64,000 bases of DNA. Origin: Bacteroidales bacterium (GTDB lineage Bacteria > Bacteroidota > Bacteroidia > Bacteroidales > JAIOZK01). The position numbers and the translations under genes were made by a program. The DNA lies in NCBI GenBank assembly GCA_021740625.1, contig JAIOZK010000015.1:1-64000 (forward strand), in the 5' to 3' direction. Shown here piece by piece: positions 55,359 to 64,000 of the stretch (positions are counted from its first letter, which is position 1; every line of letters begins with the position of its first letter). The notes below the pieces were generated by a model, which was given only the letters and a program-made list of their open reading frames with translations, was not told the DNA's origin and did not search any database.

Positions 55359-57308
55359 CTATTGTTTTAATTCTTTTTTCAATTCCCTGATGATGTGGTC
55401 TGAGCTATCAACAATCTTATGAATCATCTCAGGTATTGTGCCATAATTTTTCTTTCGTAGGGTGAGGTCTTCAGTATGCTCAAGTAATTCGACAAGATGC
55501 ATGGCCTGGATATGCCTGCCGGAGGGGATCATTTTATGCGCCAGTTCTCCGATGCTTTTCCAATCTTCTTTTTGCAGAAAATGCCTCATTAGCTTTATAT
55601 TGGAGTGTGTATTGGAGATAAAGGTATTGACCATTGTATTGAAGAATGTCTTGTTCCCCCTGGTTGTGCTTTCAAGCTCTGCCAGGTTGTAAGGCCTGTC
55701 CTGATCCACAAAAACCTGTTCTGTCGCCTTTTCCTCTTCTGTTTTGCTGAGTGTTTGCATATCCTCAATGTTTTCATCGAAGAAAAACCGCACAAGTGTA
55801 TCAAAAAGTTCTGATTCGTTAAAAGGTTTTAACAGATATCCATCCATGTCTGCATTCAAAAATCTCCGCAAGTCCCTTTCGATTACATTTGCCGTTACAG
55901 CCAGGATGTACAGCGGTTCTTTTCTTTGCTTTTTCATTTTGCGGATACGCTGTGTTGCTTCCATACCACTCATGCCCGGCATATGAATATCCATTAGGAT
56001 GATATCAAAATCGTGTTCCTGGCACATTTCAATCGCCTGGAAACCATCCACAGCAATCTTATATCGAACGTCCCATTCATCGAATATGGTTTTTGCCAGC
56101 AAGCGGTTTAATTCGTCGTCGTCAACCAGCAGGATGAATTTATTTTTTAATACAATGGGATCAATGTGAACCTGTTGCGTTGCGGGCAGCTTCTCTAAAG
56201 GCACTTTCTTAAAGGGCAGTGTCACGATAAACTCCGAACCTTCTCCGGGAGTACTTTCAATGGCAATTTTACCATTTTGCATTTGTACCAGTTTTTTTGC
56301 AATCGTGAGTCCCAGTCCGCTCCCTCCAAATTTCTTTGTAATTCCACCATCAGCCTGGGTAAACTCTTTGAATATCAATTTACGTTTGCTTTCTTCTATT
56401 CCGATCCCGGTATCAATTACCCTGAAAATGATCCCAACCTCATCTGCATATTCATTTTCTATTTCAGCAGAAACGGTAACTGATCCTTTCTCAGTAAACT
56501 TAATTGCGTTGTTTACAAGGTTAAGCAAGATTTGTTTCAGCCTGACCACATCGCCTGATATCGGATAATCCAACCGATGACTCTTGATCATAAACAGCTC
56601 AATTCCTTTTTTTTCTGCTTTCAGTCGTTCAATATTTTCAATCTCACTGAATACATCTCCCAGGTTAAACACTTTGCTTTCGAAGTTAATTTCTCCGATT
56701 TCTACCTGGGATAGGGTAATGGTTTCATTAACAATGGAAAGCAAATGAGAAGAGGAGTCCCTGATTGCATTCAAAAAAGTACTTTGCTTTTCATCCAGCT
56801 TGGTTTTCAGGAGCTGTTCCGTAAATCCGATCACAGTATTCAATGGTGTCCTGATTTCATGACTAACGCTGGCCAGAAATTTACTTTTGGCCTCATTGGA
56901 ACGCTCTGCACGCTTCATAGCTGACTTCAGGGCTTCAGCGCTCAATTTATCTTCGGTAATATTTTCAAATATGAGCATGCACGCTACAACATCCTCACTG
57001 TTGTTCTCCCTGATCGGTACTGCCTGAATGAAATAATAGTGATCATTGATCATCAATTCATGCGAAACACTGGTACCTTTCATAGAAACCCGCAAAAGGG
57101 GATTCAGGGCATGATAAACCTTTGTTTCAAAAAACTCACGAATGTGTCCTTTTTCGCTCAAATTTCTATCCCGAAATGTTTTACGCAATTCCGCTCCCTC
57201 TGCCATGATTGCTTGAAGATCCCTGTCGATCAGCCATATCATAGCATTGGGTATATTCCGCAGCATTTGCATCAGAAGTTCCTGTTTTCTGCTTGATTTA
57301 TCCTCCAT
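55359..57308 (-). CDS. Cytoplasmic PAS hybrid histidine kinase with receiver and HPt domains
   Basis: 649 aa, no membrane helix. PAS (residues about 12-125), HisKA VSHEIRTPLNTVIGF, HATPase (NNAIKFTEKG, DTGIGIEESK, GSGLGLTIAKKLV), receiver (ILMDIHMPGMSG) and a C-terminal HPt with GELAHKMIPSGRHIQAM. The domains allow a full phosphorelay to the adjacent sigma-54 regulator. Being soluble it probably senses an internal signal such as redox or oxygen; no heme or flavin signature was assigned. Confidence 0.93.
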   Translation of the reverse strand: MEDKSSRKQELLMQMLRNIPNAMIWLIDRDLQAIMAEGAELRKTFRDRNLSEKGHIREFFETKVYHALNPLLRVSMKGTSVSHELMINDHYYFIQAVPIRENNSEDVVACMLIFENITEDKLSAEALKSAMKRAERSNEAKSKFLASVSHEIRTPLNTVIGFTEQLLKTKLDEKQSTFLNAIRDSSSHLLSIVNETITLSQVEIGEINFESKVFNLGDVFSEIENIERLKAEKKGIELFMIKSHRLDYPISGDVVRLKQILLNLVNNAIKFTEKGSVTVSAEIENEYADEVGIIFRVIDTGIGIEESKRKLIFKEFTQADGGITKKFGGSGLGLTIAKKLVQMQNGKIAIESTPGEGSEFIVTLPFKKVPLEKLPATQQVHIDPIVLKNKFILLVDDDELNRLLAKTIFDEWDVRYKIAVDGFQAIEMCQEHDFDIILMDIHMPGMSGMEATQRIRKMKKQRKEPLYILAVTANVIERDLRRFLNADMDGYLLKPFNESELFDTLVRFFFDENIEDMQTLSKTEEEKATEQVFVDQDRPYNLAELESTTRGNKTFFNTMVNTFISNTHSNIKLMRHFLQKEDWKSIGELAHKMIPSGRHIQAMHLVELLEHTEDLTLRKKNYGTIPEMIHKIVDSSDHIIRELKKELKQ

Positions 57309-57568
57309 TTATCAATGTAATTTTAAAACAAAAGTAGAGTGATTTCTACACTTCTCCACAGTTTTGCAGTCAGATTCAATTCAAATTAATAATACAAAAA
57401 ATATGAATATAAACAAAAATAACACCTGCAAGTGTTGATTTTCAATCTCTGATAAAAATCTTTATCGTTTAAACCATGGCCACAGGTTCAACTGTATAAA
57501 GATGGCATAACCTTCGTGAGTAATATACAGGAATCTAAATCACCTAACACACGTAATATTTTTTAGCT
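57309..57568. other. Divergent intergenic region between PAS kinase and uspA
   Basis: On the minus strand a TACTTTTG -7 box lies about 20 bp before the kinase ATG. On the plus strand ATGGCATAACCTTCG (57502-57516) resembles a sigma-54 -24/-12 element 66 bp before uspA (TGGCA start at 57503). The middle is AT-rich without a gene. Confidence 0.45.
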
Positions 57569-58414
57569 ATGAAAAGAATACTTGTACCGACAGACTTTAC
57601 GGATACCGCAGAAAACGGACTTGACGTTGCGGCAGATCTTGCCGAAGAACTGAATGCTGAAATTCTATTGCTGAATGTAATCTATCCTGTAAGAGGTACC
57701 ACTTTTACCGCAATGGGTGACATTAACAAAATGCCCAGGGGTGAAGCCGACCGTTTTATGGTAGAGCTTGTGCGTACCAACAAAGTCAGATTACAGGAAG
57801 AGATCAAAAACTACGAAGACAGGAATATCACAATCACTCCACATATCGACTTTGAGAACAAAACCCATGGTCTCAATCATTTTGTAAAAGAAAATGAAGT
57901 TGATTTTATCGTAATTGGAACAAAAGGCAGCAAATCTTTAACAGAATACCTATTTGGCAGTCATACGGAAAATATTATCAAGGCTTCTGATTGCCCTGTT
58001 ATATCGATAAAAGAACCAACGAAAGATTTTAAGCCCAAAAATATTGTTTTTGCAGTTGACATTCAAAAGGAAGAATATTACGGTATAGATGACCTCCAGG
58101 AGTTCGCGGAAGAATTCAACAGCCAGGTACATTTCCTCTATGTCATGGATGATGGTGTCGATAACAACGAAGCAGTAAGCAAATTACAAAACCTGGCCGA
58201 TTCAAATCATTTTAAAAACTACACCATCAATACGCTCGAAAACAGCAATGTTGAGAACACCATAAAAAAGTTCGCCAGGCGGAAGGAAGCCGACATGCTT
58301 GCCGTGGTATCAGAAGGTAAGAAGGGGATCAAAGAACTTATCTTCGGCAGCGTAACCAATGATATCATCAATAATATGCATGAGCCTGTTCTCGTAATGA
58401 GCAAAGAAAAGTGA
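57569..58414 (+). CDS. Universal stress protein, two Usp domains
   Basis: 281 aa. First domain MKRILVPTDFTDTAENGLDV with nucleotide loop GTKGSKSLTEYLFGSHTENI; second domain with EGKKGIKELIFGSVTNDII, so both loops keep the G-x2-G-x9-G pattern better than the other two Usp genes. Divergent from the PAS kinase/regulator operon, which makes it a natural target. Confidence 0.9.
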   Translation: MKRILVPTDFTDTAENGLDVAADLAEELNAEILLLNVIYPVRGTTFTAMGDINKMPRGEADRFMVELVRTNKVRLQEEIKNYEDRNITITPHIDFENKTHGLNHFVKENEVDFIVIGTKGSKSLTEYLFGSHTENIIKASDCPVISIKEPTKDFKPKNIVFAVDIQKEEYYGIDDLQEFAEEFNSQVHFLYVMDDGVDNNEAVSKLQNLADSNHFKNYTINTLENSNVENTIKKFARRKEADMLAVVSEGKKGIKELIFGSVTNDIINNMHEPVLVMSKEK

Positions 58415-58458
58415 TTTTATTTCCATAATCCCTGTATATTTGTTTGAAATTTAACTGC

Positions 58459-59202
58459 ATGCAATTCAATAAACATGTTGAGGAAAAGCTCATCATGAAG
58501 ATGTTCAGGGATGCATACCAGGATTTCCCAAAAGGCAGGCTTGTAAAATCCGAATCGCCTGATTTTTTCCTCCGGGAGGCCCGAAAGAAAAAAACCGGTA
58601 TTGAACTTACCAGGTTGCACGACGGAAATCATGATGCGAACAATCCGGCTGAAGTCATGACAACCGAATCCTACCTGGTACAAAAAACCTCCCGGAACTT
58701 TTACAACAAACACAACACACCCCTCCTGGTCAAATTCTTTTTTAATGAAACGCCAATAGAACGGGAAGATACTGATATTTATGCCGATTTCCTGAGCCTC
58801 TACATTGAAAAACTACTGGATACAATATCGCTGAAGTCATTGAACATATTAGAAGTACACGATAAATTACCTGACTTTCTCGACGGAATTGCCCTGATTT
58901 CTCATCCTGATTTCAAAGAATCATGCTGGAGCCCTGCCAAAAATTTCCTGATCTATGACCTGAGCAAGGATATACTCCAGAACACCATCAACCTGAAAGA
59001 AGAAAAATTGAAACTATACCAGAGCAGGGATTTTGATAAATACTGGCTGGTGATCAGCACATTGAAGATCAATCCCGGCAAAAAGTTCAACATCAGAAAT
59101 AAAATTGAGAAATGGAGTTTCCAAAGCGGTTTCGACCGGATATTGCTTTATGAGATCCTTTCCAACAGGGTGTTTGAATTGAATACACCTGGTTCGGAAT
59201 AA
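58459..59202 (+). CDS. Unknown protein with a PD-(D/E)XK-like motif
   Basis: 247 aa from the ATG at 58459; a -7 box TATATTTG (58435-58442) makes the ORF-track ATG at 58444 unlikely. No family recognised. Residues about 32-55 read SPDFFLREARKKKTGIELT, a P-D-x(n)-E-L arrangement as in restriction-endonuclease-fold proteins, preceded by a helix. A later KYWLVIST strand and hydrophobic end give no further clue. A nuclease fold is inference from one motif. Confidence 0.6.
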   Translation: MQFNKHVEEKLIMKMFRDAYQDFPKGRLVKSESPDFFLREARKKKTGIELTRLHDGNHDANNPAEVMTTESYLVQKTSRNFYNKHNTPLLVKFFFNETPIEREDTDIYADFLSLYIEKLLDTISLKSLNILEVHDKLPDFLDGIALISHPDFKESCWSPAKNFLIYDLSKDILQNTINLKEEKLKLYQSRDFDKYWLVISTLKINPGKKFNIRNKIEKWSFQSGFDRILLYEILSNRVFELNTPGSE

Positions 59203-59220
59203 TATCTTAAGAATTAGATG

Positions 59221-59325
59221 AGGATTTTATTGCTCGATTGTTCGATTGTTCCGACTTTTATCGAAGGTTCATGTCCGGGAGATGGGCTTCGATTGACTTG
59301 AGGTGATTCGATCGATTGCCCCCCC
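59221..59325. repeat. TCGATTG heptamers in the intergenic region before the ABC permease stop
   Basis: tgctcgattgttcgattgtt is a short 7-bp tandem array of the unit found in the linkers of kinases 1 and 3; further cgattgac and cgatcgattg follow. Shows that the coding repeats belong to a genome-wide family. Confidence 0.6.
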
Positions 59326-61704
59326 CTATTCATAACGCAATGCATCCACGGGCTTGGTTCTGGCTGCTTTCACGGATTGATAAATGACTGTGACAACAGC
59401 CTGGATATAAGCAAGGGCTGCTGCCAAGAGGAAAAACCACCAGAAATGCATGATCTCAATGCGGTATTCAAATTTTTGCAACCAGTTTTCCATAAAATAA
59501 TAGGCCACAGGCCAGGCAATGAGGTTGGCAATAAGAGCCCATTTTGTGGTGCTGTTCAACAACAGGAATACAATGCTGCCTGCATTGGCGCCCAGTGTTT
59601 TTCTTATACCAATCTCCTTTCTTCTTTTTTGCATGATCAGTGCCGTTAAGGAAAAAATCCCAAGGATGGAGATCAGTATGGCGAGTATGGCCGCATAGGT
59701 AAAAAGCCTGAAGCTCCTGTTCTCTGCATCATACAGATTTTGAAAAGCTGCATCCACGAAAAAGTAATCCGTTTCATAGGCGGGATCAAAAGCCTGAATT
59801 TTTTCTTTTATTTTCTGCAGGCTCTCCTTTGTGCTCCCGGGAACAATGCGAACGGAAACATAGGAGAAATAATGGCTCGACATTTTCAGGATCAGGGGTT
59901 CGATGGGACTGTGCAGGGATTTCACATGATAATTTTTCAACACACCAATGATTCTCCCCTTCCTGTCCATTTCATAAATGTTTTTTCCTACCGGATCTTC
60001 AAGGCCCAGTTTTTCTGCAGCAATTTCATTCAGGATGAATTTAGCCGTATCCAGTCCGTATTCTTTAGAAAAGTCCCTGCCCGCAGCCAATTCTAAACCA
60101 TAGGTTTCCAGATAATCATGCTGTACGCGGTTGATGTTGATCAGAATGGAATTATCGAAATCATCCCCTTCCTTATGAACCATATTGTTGCTGCTTCTTT
60201 CTTTACCCGGAACCAGGTTAGAGGCCGTAACACTGATTACTTGCGGAATTTGCTCCAGTTCAGTTTTCAAACTTTCGTAGCTGTTCCTCAATTTTTCAGT
60301 AAAATTCTGATAGACAACGACATTTTCCTTGTCAAATCCCAGTTCTTTGTTTTTCACAAAGCTCATCTGTGCATAAAACAACAGTAATATCACGATCATA
60401 AAAACCGAAATACTGAATTGAAACACCACCAGCACCTTTCTCAGCGTATATTTTCCGCCGGATTGCGAAGCTCCGCGAATGGCTGAAATGGGTCGTATGC
60501 CCGACAGGTAGAAGGCAGGATATGCCCCAGACACAACTCCTACCAGAATCACAAATAAGATCATTGCAATCAGCTTTGCTAAGCTTTGCCACCAGATAAT
60601 CGGAATGGTGGTGTTCATCAGCATGCTGAAACGCTCGGCCAGTAATTCGACCCAGACCAGTGAGAACACAAATGCGATCAGGGACACAACAACGGATTCG
60701 AAAATAAATTGCCTCGCCAGACTGCTTCGATAAGCCCCTGCAACTTTTCTGATGCCGATTTCCCTTGATCTTTTTTCATATAATACAGTTGACAAATTAA
60801 TAAAATTAATGACCGCGATCAGGATCACAAAAAAAGCAAGAGCCGAAAAAATATAGATATTTGAAATACTGCTTGTTTTCGCATATTCAAAAGTATAACC
60901 CGATCTTAAATGAATATGGTTGAGGCTTTGCAGCCATGAATCCACTTCAATGGTAAAATCACCAAATAAATCATCGATCAGTTTCATTGTCAATGTATCG
61001 ACCCGGTATCCCATGCTGTCGGGATTGGCACTTTCGGCAAGAAGCAAATAAGTGGGAAAGCTGATGCCATCCCTTGTGGTAATATCATATTCGGGATTGC
61101 ATATGGTGGTAAAGGAAGCGATTAAATCGAATTGCAGGTGAGAGTTCAGTGGAGGATCTTTCATAACACCTGTAATGGTGTAATTGTCTCCATCAATTTT
61201 CATACTTTGCATAAAGGGATCTTTCTTTCCAAAAACTTTTTGTGCAAGACTTTCGGTAAGCACAACGCTGTATGGATCGACAAGTGCATCATCCCTGTCG
61301 CCGCTGATCAACTGATAATCAAAGATCTGGAAAAAAGTTGAATCAATATAAATCCCTTTTGTATTGGTGAACTTTCTACCATCCTCTTTGTCGATCTCAA
61401 AACTGGCAAAGCTATAGGTGCGCACTGCATTTTCGACGCCGGGCAATTGCCGGCGTGCTTCAATACTGAGCGCCCCGATCGTAAAAGGAGCTGAAACTTC
61501 CCGACCGGCCGTTTGTGTTTTCAGCACCACGCGATAGATCCTGCCCTTCTTTTCATTAAACTGGTCATAACTCAGTTCATGGATGATGTAATTCAGGATC
61601 ATAAAACATACGGCCAGTCCGACTGATAAACCAAATACATTGATTATGGTAAAGCCCAAATGCTTTTTCAAAAACCTTAAGGTAACTTTTATGGCATGCA
61701 GCAT
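59326..61704 (-). CDS. FtsX/MacB-type ABC transporter permease
   Basis: 792 aa. N-terminal helix (GFTIINVFGLSVGLAVCFMI), periplasmic MacB core domain, then two FtsX domains with the hallmark RSREIGIRKVAGAYRSSL and RRKEIGIRKTLGANAGSI, ending ARTKPVDALRYE. Eight membrane helices expected. Bacteroidota encode many such permeases, often next to an ATPase gene; none is in the window. Paralogous to 62584-64000. Confidence 0.93.
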   Translation of the reverse strand: MLHAIKVTLRFLKKHLGFTIINVFGLSVGLAVCFMILNYIIHELSYDQFNEKKGRIYRVVLKTQTAGREVSAPFTIGALSIEARRQLPGVENAVRTYSFASFEIDKEDGRKFTNTKGIYIDSTFFQIFDYQLISGDRDDALVDPYSVVLTESLAQKVFGKKDPFMQSMKIDGDNYTITGVMKDPPLNSHLQFDLIASFTTICNPEYDITTRDGISFPTYLLLAESANPDSMGYRVDTLTMKLIDDLFGDFTIEVDSWLQSLNHIHLRSGYTFEYAKTSSISNIYIFSALAFFVILIAVINFINLSTVLYEKRSREIGIRKVAGAYRSSLARQFIFESVVVSLIAFVFSLVWVELLAERFSMLMNTTIPIIWWQSLAKLIAMILFVILVGVVSGAYPAFYLSGIRPISAIRGASQSGGKYTLRKVLVVFQFSISVFMIVILLLFYAQMSFVKNKELGFDKENVVVYQNFTEKLRNSYESLKTELEQIPQVISVTASNLVPGKERSSNNMVHKEGDDFDNSILININRVQHDYLETYGLELAAGRDFSKEYGLDTAKFILNEIAAEKLGLEDPVGKNIYEMDRKGRIIGVLKNYHVKSLHSPIEPLILKMSSHYFSYVSVRIVPGSTKESLQKIKEKIQAFDPAYETDYFFVDAAFQNLYDAENRSFRLFTYAAILAILISILGIFSLTALIMQKRRKEIGIRKTLGANAGSIVFLLLNSTTKWALIANLIAWPVAYYFMENWLQKFEYRIEIMHFWWFFLLAAALAYIQAVVTVIYQSVKAARTKPVDALRYE

Positions 61705-61863
61705 AAACTCTTGTCTTTGAAAAATGGGACGAACGAAAAAGGAAAAAGTTACGTGCTTGCTTGGCAGAATTTACTATCTTTAAAAAGAATTACCCCGCTG
61801 CAGAGCAGGGGAGTATCAAAAGGAAAAACTTGTCCGCCTACTGGCGGATTAAAAAATTATTCA

Positions 61864-62451
61864 ATGAAATCAAAACTCGGTCCACAACGTATTATGTTTC
61901 CCCTGCCCACCGCACTTGTGGTAGCAGGCAACATGGAAAGATCAAATATCATAACCATAGCATGGATCAACATGCTTACCGGGCTGCCGCCAACCCTTGG
62001 AGTCTCGATTGGATCAAAAGGCTATTCCGCTGAACTGATCAAAAAGAACAAAGACTTTTCAGTAAACCTGGCCTCGGTGGAAATCATGAGAGAAGCTGAT
62101 TTTTGCGGGATCACTTCCGGTGAGGAAGTTGACAAATTCTCCGCCACAGGCCTCACAAAGATACCATCTGATAAGATCCATTCGCCGATCATACAGGAAT
62201 GCCCGGTCAATATCGAATGCAAACTGGTCGAAACCAGGATGACCGGAAGAACCCATCAGCTTGTCGGTGAAATCTTGCAAACACACGTGGATGAGGATAA
62301 AATCAGAGACACAAAACGCCCTGACTCAATTGACATATTATCCATCAATCCGCTGATCTATTATTCCAGGGCAAGGGAATACTGGGCCCTTGGAAGAAAA
62401 GTCGGGGATGCTTATAAGATCGGATATGAGTTGAAGCAAAGGAATGACTAA
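61864..62451 (+). CDS. Flavin reductase family protein
   Basis: 195 aa from the ATG at 61864; the 56 extra residues of the longer ORF translate repeat palindromes (taccccgctgcagagc, tccgcctactggcggat) and are rejected. FMN-binding split barrel: FPLPTALVVAGNMERSNIIT, TGLPPTLGVSIGSKGYSAEL, DFSVNLAS and GRTHQLVGEI. Probably an NAD(P)H:FMN reductase or a flavoprotein with bound FMN. It sits on the plus strand between two minus-strand permease genes. Confidence 0.9.
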   Translation: MKSKLGPQRIMFPLPTALVVAGNMERSNIITIAWINMLTGLPPTLGVSIGSKGYSAELIKKNKDFSVNLASVEIMREADFCGITSGEEVDKFSATGLTKIPSDKIHSPIIQECPVNIECKLVETRMTGRTHQLVGEILQTHVDEDKIRDTKRPDSIDILSINPLIYYSRAREYWALGRKVGDAYKIGYELKQRND

Positions 62452-62583
62452 GAGATTGAGAGACTGAGTGACCTCTGAGTTTCCACTGAGGCAGCAATAC
62501 ATAACAGAACTTACGAAACATTCAAACGCCAGTATATCCTGATCCGGAGAGAAACAGGAAACATCACACATCCTATTAGATGA

Positions 62584-64000
62584 TCACTCATACTTCACCA
62601 CTTCGGCCGGGTTGGTATTGGCAGCCCTGAGGCTCTGGTAACTTACTGTTATAAATGCCAGCACGAAAGCCAGCAAACCGGCAAATAAAAAGATCCATAA
62701 ACTCAAAGGAATGCGGATGGCAAATCTTTCGAGCCAGTTTTGCATGATATACCAGGCCACCGGCCAGGCGATGACATTGGAAATGATCACCAGCTTCGAA
62801 AAATCCCAAGACAACAATCTCACTACGTTTCCCGATGAAGCCCCAAACACTTTGCGTATCCCTATTTCCCGGGTGCGTTGCTCAACCATGAAGGCTGCCA
62901 GTCCCAACAAACCGAGACAGGCAATCAAGATTGCAAGGATTGAGAAATATAGGAATAACTTGCCGAAGTTGCGCTCACGCTGATAAACCTTTTTAATCCA
63001 GCTGTCCATAAACTCATACACGAAAGGTTCACCCGGTACCAGGCTTTTCCATTTTTCCTCAATTTTCGACAAAGAATTTTGCAGATCATTCATATTCATT
63101 CTCAGGGCAAGATATTCGAAACCCTGCCATGGCTCATTGGTAATGATCAGGGGCAATACCTCAATGTAAAGGGGGGCAAAATAAAAATCTTTGACCACGC
63201 CGATCACTTTGTGCTTGCCGTTTCTTTCGATCTCTTTCCCGATGGGCTCCTTCCATCCGAATTCCTTCACAAAAGCCTGGTTCACCAGGTATTGATCATC
63301 ATCCAGCGAAGAAACATCTGAAAAACCCTCCCCTTTCGCAATTTCGATATCCATGGTTTCCAGGAAGTCCTCATCCACATCCAGCACATTGATCATGACC
63401 GGCTCTTCATATCCCTCGGGGAAATACCCATTCCGTGTAAAATTCCACCCGGGCATGGCAGAAGTGGCACCGGCAGCATAAACAAATGGGAAAGCTTTGA
63501 GTTCGTTTTTCAAGACTTCCACACTTTCTTTTGCATGATCACCCAACAGGGGAAAATATACAATACTTTCTTTTTCATAACCCAGGTCCGTTTTATTCAA
63601 ATGATTGAGCTGTCTGTAAATTACAATGGTTGAAATGATCAATACGGTGGTTATACAAAACTGAAAGACTACCAGCACATTGCGGAATAACGTTTTCCCG
63701 GATGGTGAGAACCAGCCTCCTTTCAGTACTTTAACGGGTTTAACCGACGACAGGTAAAAAGCAGGATAACTTCCACTCAGTATTCCCACCAGGATCACCA
63801 GCAAAAACAATCCAAGCAGCAATACCAGATTGTCAGATGAATACAAACTAAGATTTTTTCCGACAATATTGTTGAAAGAGGGCAAAAACAATTCAACCAG
63901 CATCATTGCCAGTACTGCAGATGCAAAACTCATGATCAAAGCTTCTGTAAGAAACTGCCAGCGCAGCGACCTGCGTGTTCCACCCAGTACTTTACGGATA
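62584..64000 (-). CDS. FtsX/MacB-type ABC transporter permease, partial (5' part beyond the right edge)
   Basis: The frame is open through the window's end: the codons above 63939 read IRKVLGGTRRSLRWQFLTEA, the end of the first FtsX motif, so the ORF-track start is internal. Visible are the periplasmic loop, the second FtsX domain with QRTREIGIRKVFGASSGNVV and the end AANTNPAEVVKYE. Paralogue of 59326-61704 with the same final motif. About 470 residues are visible of an expected 780-800. Confidence 0.93.
   Translation of the reverse strand, partial: IRKVLGGTRRSLRWQFLTEALIMSFASAVLAMMLVELFLPSFNNIVGKNLSLYSSDNLVLLLGLFLLVILVGILSGSYPAFYLSSVKPVKVLKGGWFSPSGKTLFRNVLVVFQFCITTVLIISTIVIYRQLNHLNKTDLGYEKESIVYFPLLGDHAKESVEVLKNELKAFPFVYAAGATSAMPGWNFTRNGYFPEGYEEPVMINVLDVDEDFLETMDIEIAKGEGFSDVSSLDDDQYLVNQAFVKEFGWKEPIGKEIERNGKHKVIGVVKDFYFAPLYIEVLPLIITNEPWQGFEYLALRMNMNDLQNSLSKIEEKWKSLVPGEPFVYEFMDSWIKKVYQRERNFGKLFLYFSILAILIACLGLLGLAAFMVEQRTREIGIRKVFGASSGNVVRLLSWDFSKLVIISNVIAWPVAWYIMQNWLERFAIRIPLSLWIFLFAGLLAFVLAFITVSYQSLRAANTNPAEVVKYE

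Noticed and set aside
61696-61863. N-terminal extension of the flavin reductase
   Set aside because: Translates intergenic palindromes; the family start fits the ATG at 61864.

Overview
The window is chromosomal DNA of a Bacteroidota bacterium, probably an uncultivated member of the Bacteroidales or Marinilabiliales. The evidence is a type IX secretion (T9SS) sorting module, FISUMP-domain surface proteins, hybrid two-component systems with AraC output, GIN/DUF4097 proteins, a TonB-dependent receptor, and several promoters of the Bacteroidota form TTTG-N19-TAnnTTTG. No rRNA, tRNA, CRISPR array, prophage or insertion sequence was recognised.

Region 1 (1-16.2 kb, all on the minus strand) is an accessory signalling and surface-protein island. 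It holds three paralogous one-protein two-component systems (signal peptide, TPR sensor, one membrane helix, histidine kinase, receiver, AraC), two FISUMP paralogues, a short T9SS-tailed paralogue, a DUF4143 ATPase, and a C45-type Ntn hydrolase interrupted by an in-frame amber codon. Heptanucleotide tandem repeats sit inside the kinase genes. In the third kinase one extra 7-bp unit (five instead of four) shifts the frame and cuts the receiver/AraC output off the kinase, which is the signature of slipped-strand phase variation. The hydrolase, the short T9SS protein and the first FISUMP gene share an identical upstream architecture: two AAGTGTTA-like boxes exactly 21 bp apart, then 22 bp, then a TAnnTTTG -7 box. 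This is what an AraC-type activator site should look like. Kinases, operators and surface or secreted targets together look like a small, possibly phase-variable, regulon.

Region 2 (16.7-22.8 kb): hypF-hypC-hypD-hypE, a convergent zinc-ribbon gene, and hypB with a His-rich nickel-binding stretch. This is NiFe-hydrogenase maturation without hydrogenase subunits in view. Region 3 (23.0-27.0 kb): rex with its own operator and promoter, a GPP34 protein, CCA-adding enzyme and miaA. Region 4 (27.0-31.8 kb): an eight-gene arsenic operon (arsR, small thioredoxin, arsF-like, arsG-like, DUF5714, arsC, arsM, acr3) with an ArsR-type palindrome at the predicted start site. Region 5 (32.1-39.6 kb): class III adenylate cyclase, HD protein, UspA, a GT-C glycosyltransferase and ligA.

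Region 6 (39.6-46.3 kb): an ECF sigma/anti-sigma operon with two secreted DUF4097/GIN-type proteins, a TonB-dependent receptor and a DUF3108 protein. Region 7 (46.4-58.4 kb) is a stress island: UspA, baeRF-like protein, FAD reductase, a secreted unknown, dodecin, DUF302, GNAT, encapsulin with its ferritin-like cargo, Hsp20, and a PAS hybrid kinase with a sigma-54 response regulator. Several of these genes carry a TTGGCA-like box about 42 bp before the start codon. Region 8 (58.4-64 kb): a possible PD-(D/E)XK protein, two FtsX/MacB-type permeases (the second runs off the right edge) and a flavin reductase.

Intergenic DNA is rich in short degenerate repeats of 7 bp and about 10-11 bp and in small palindromes, the same kinds found inside the kinase genes.
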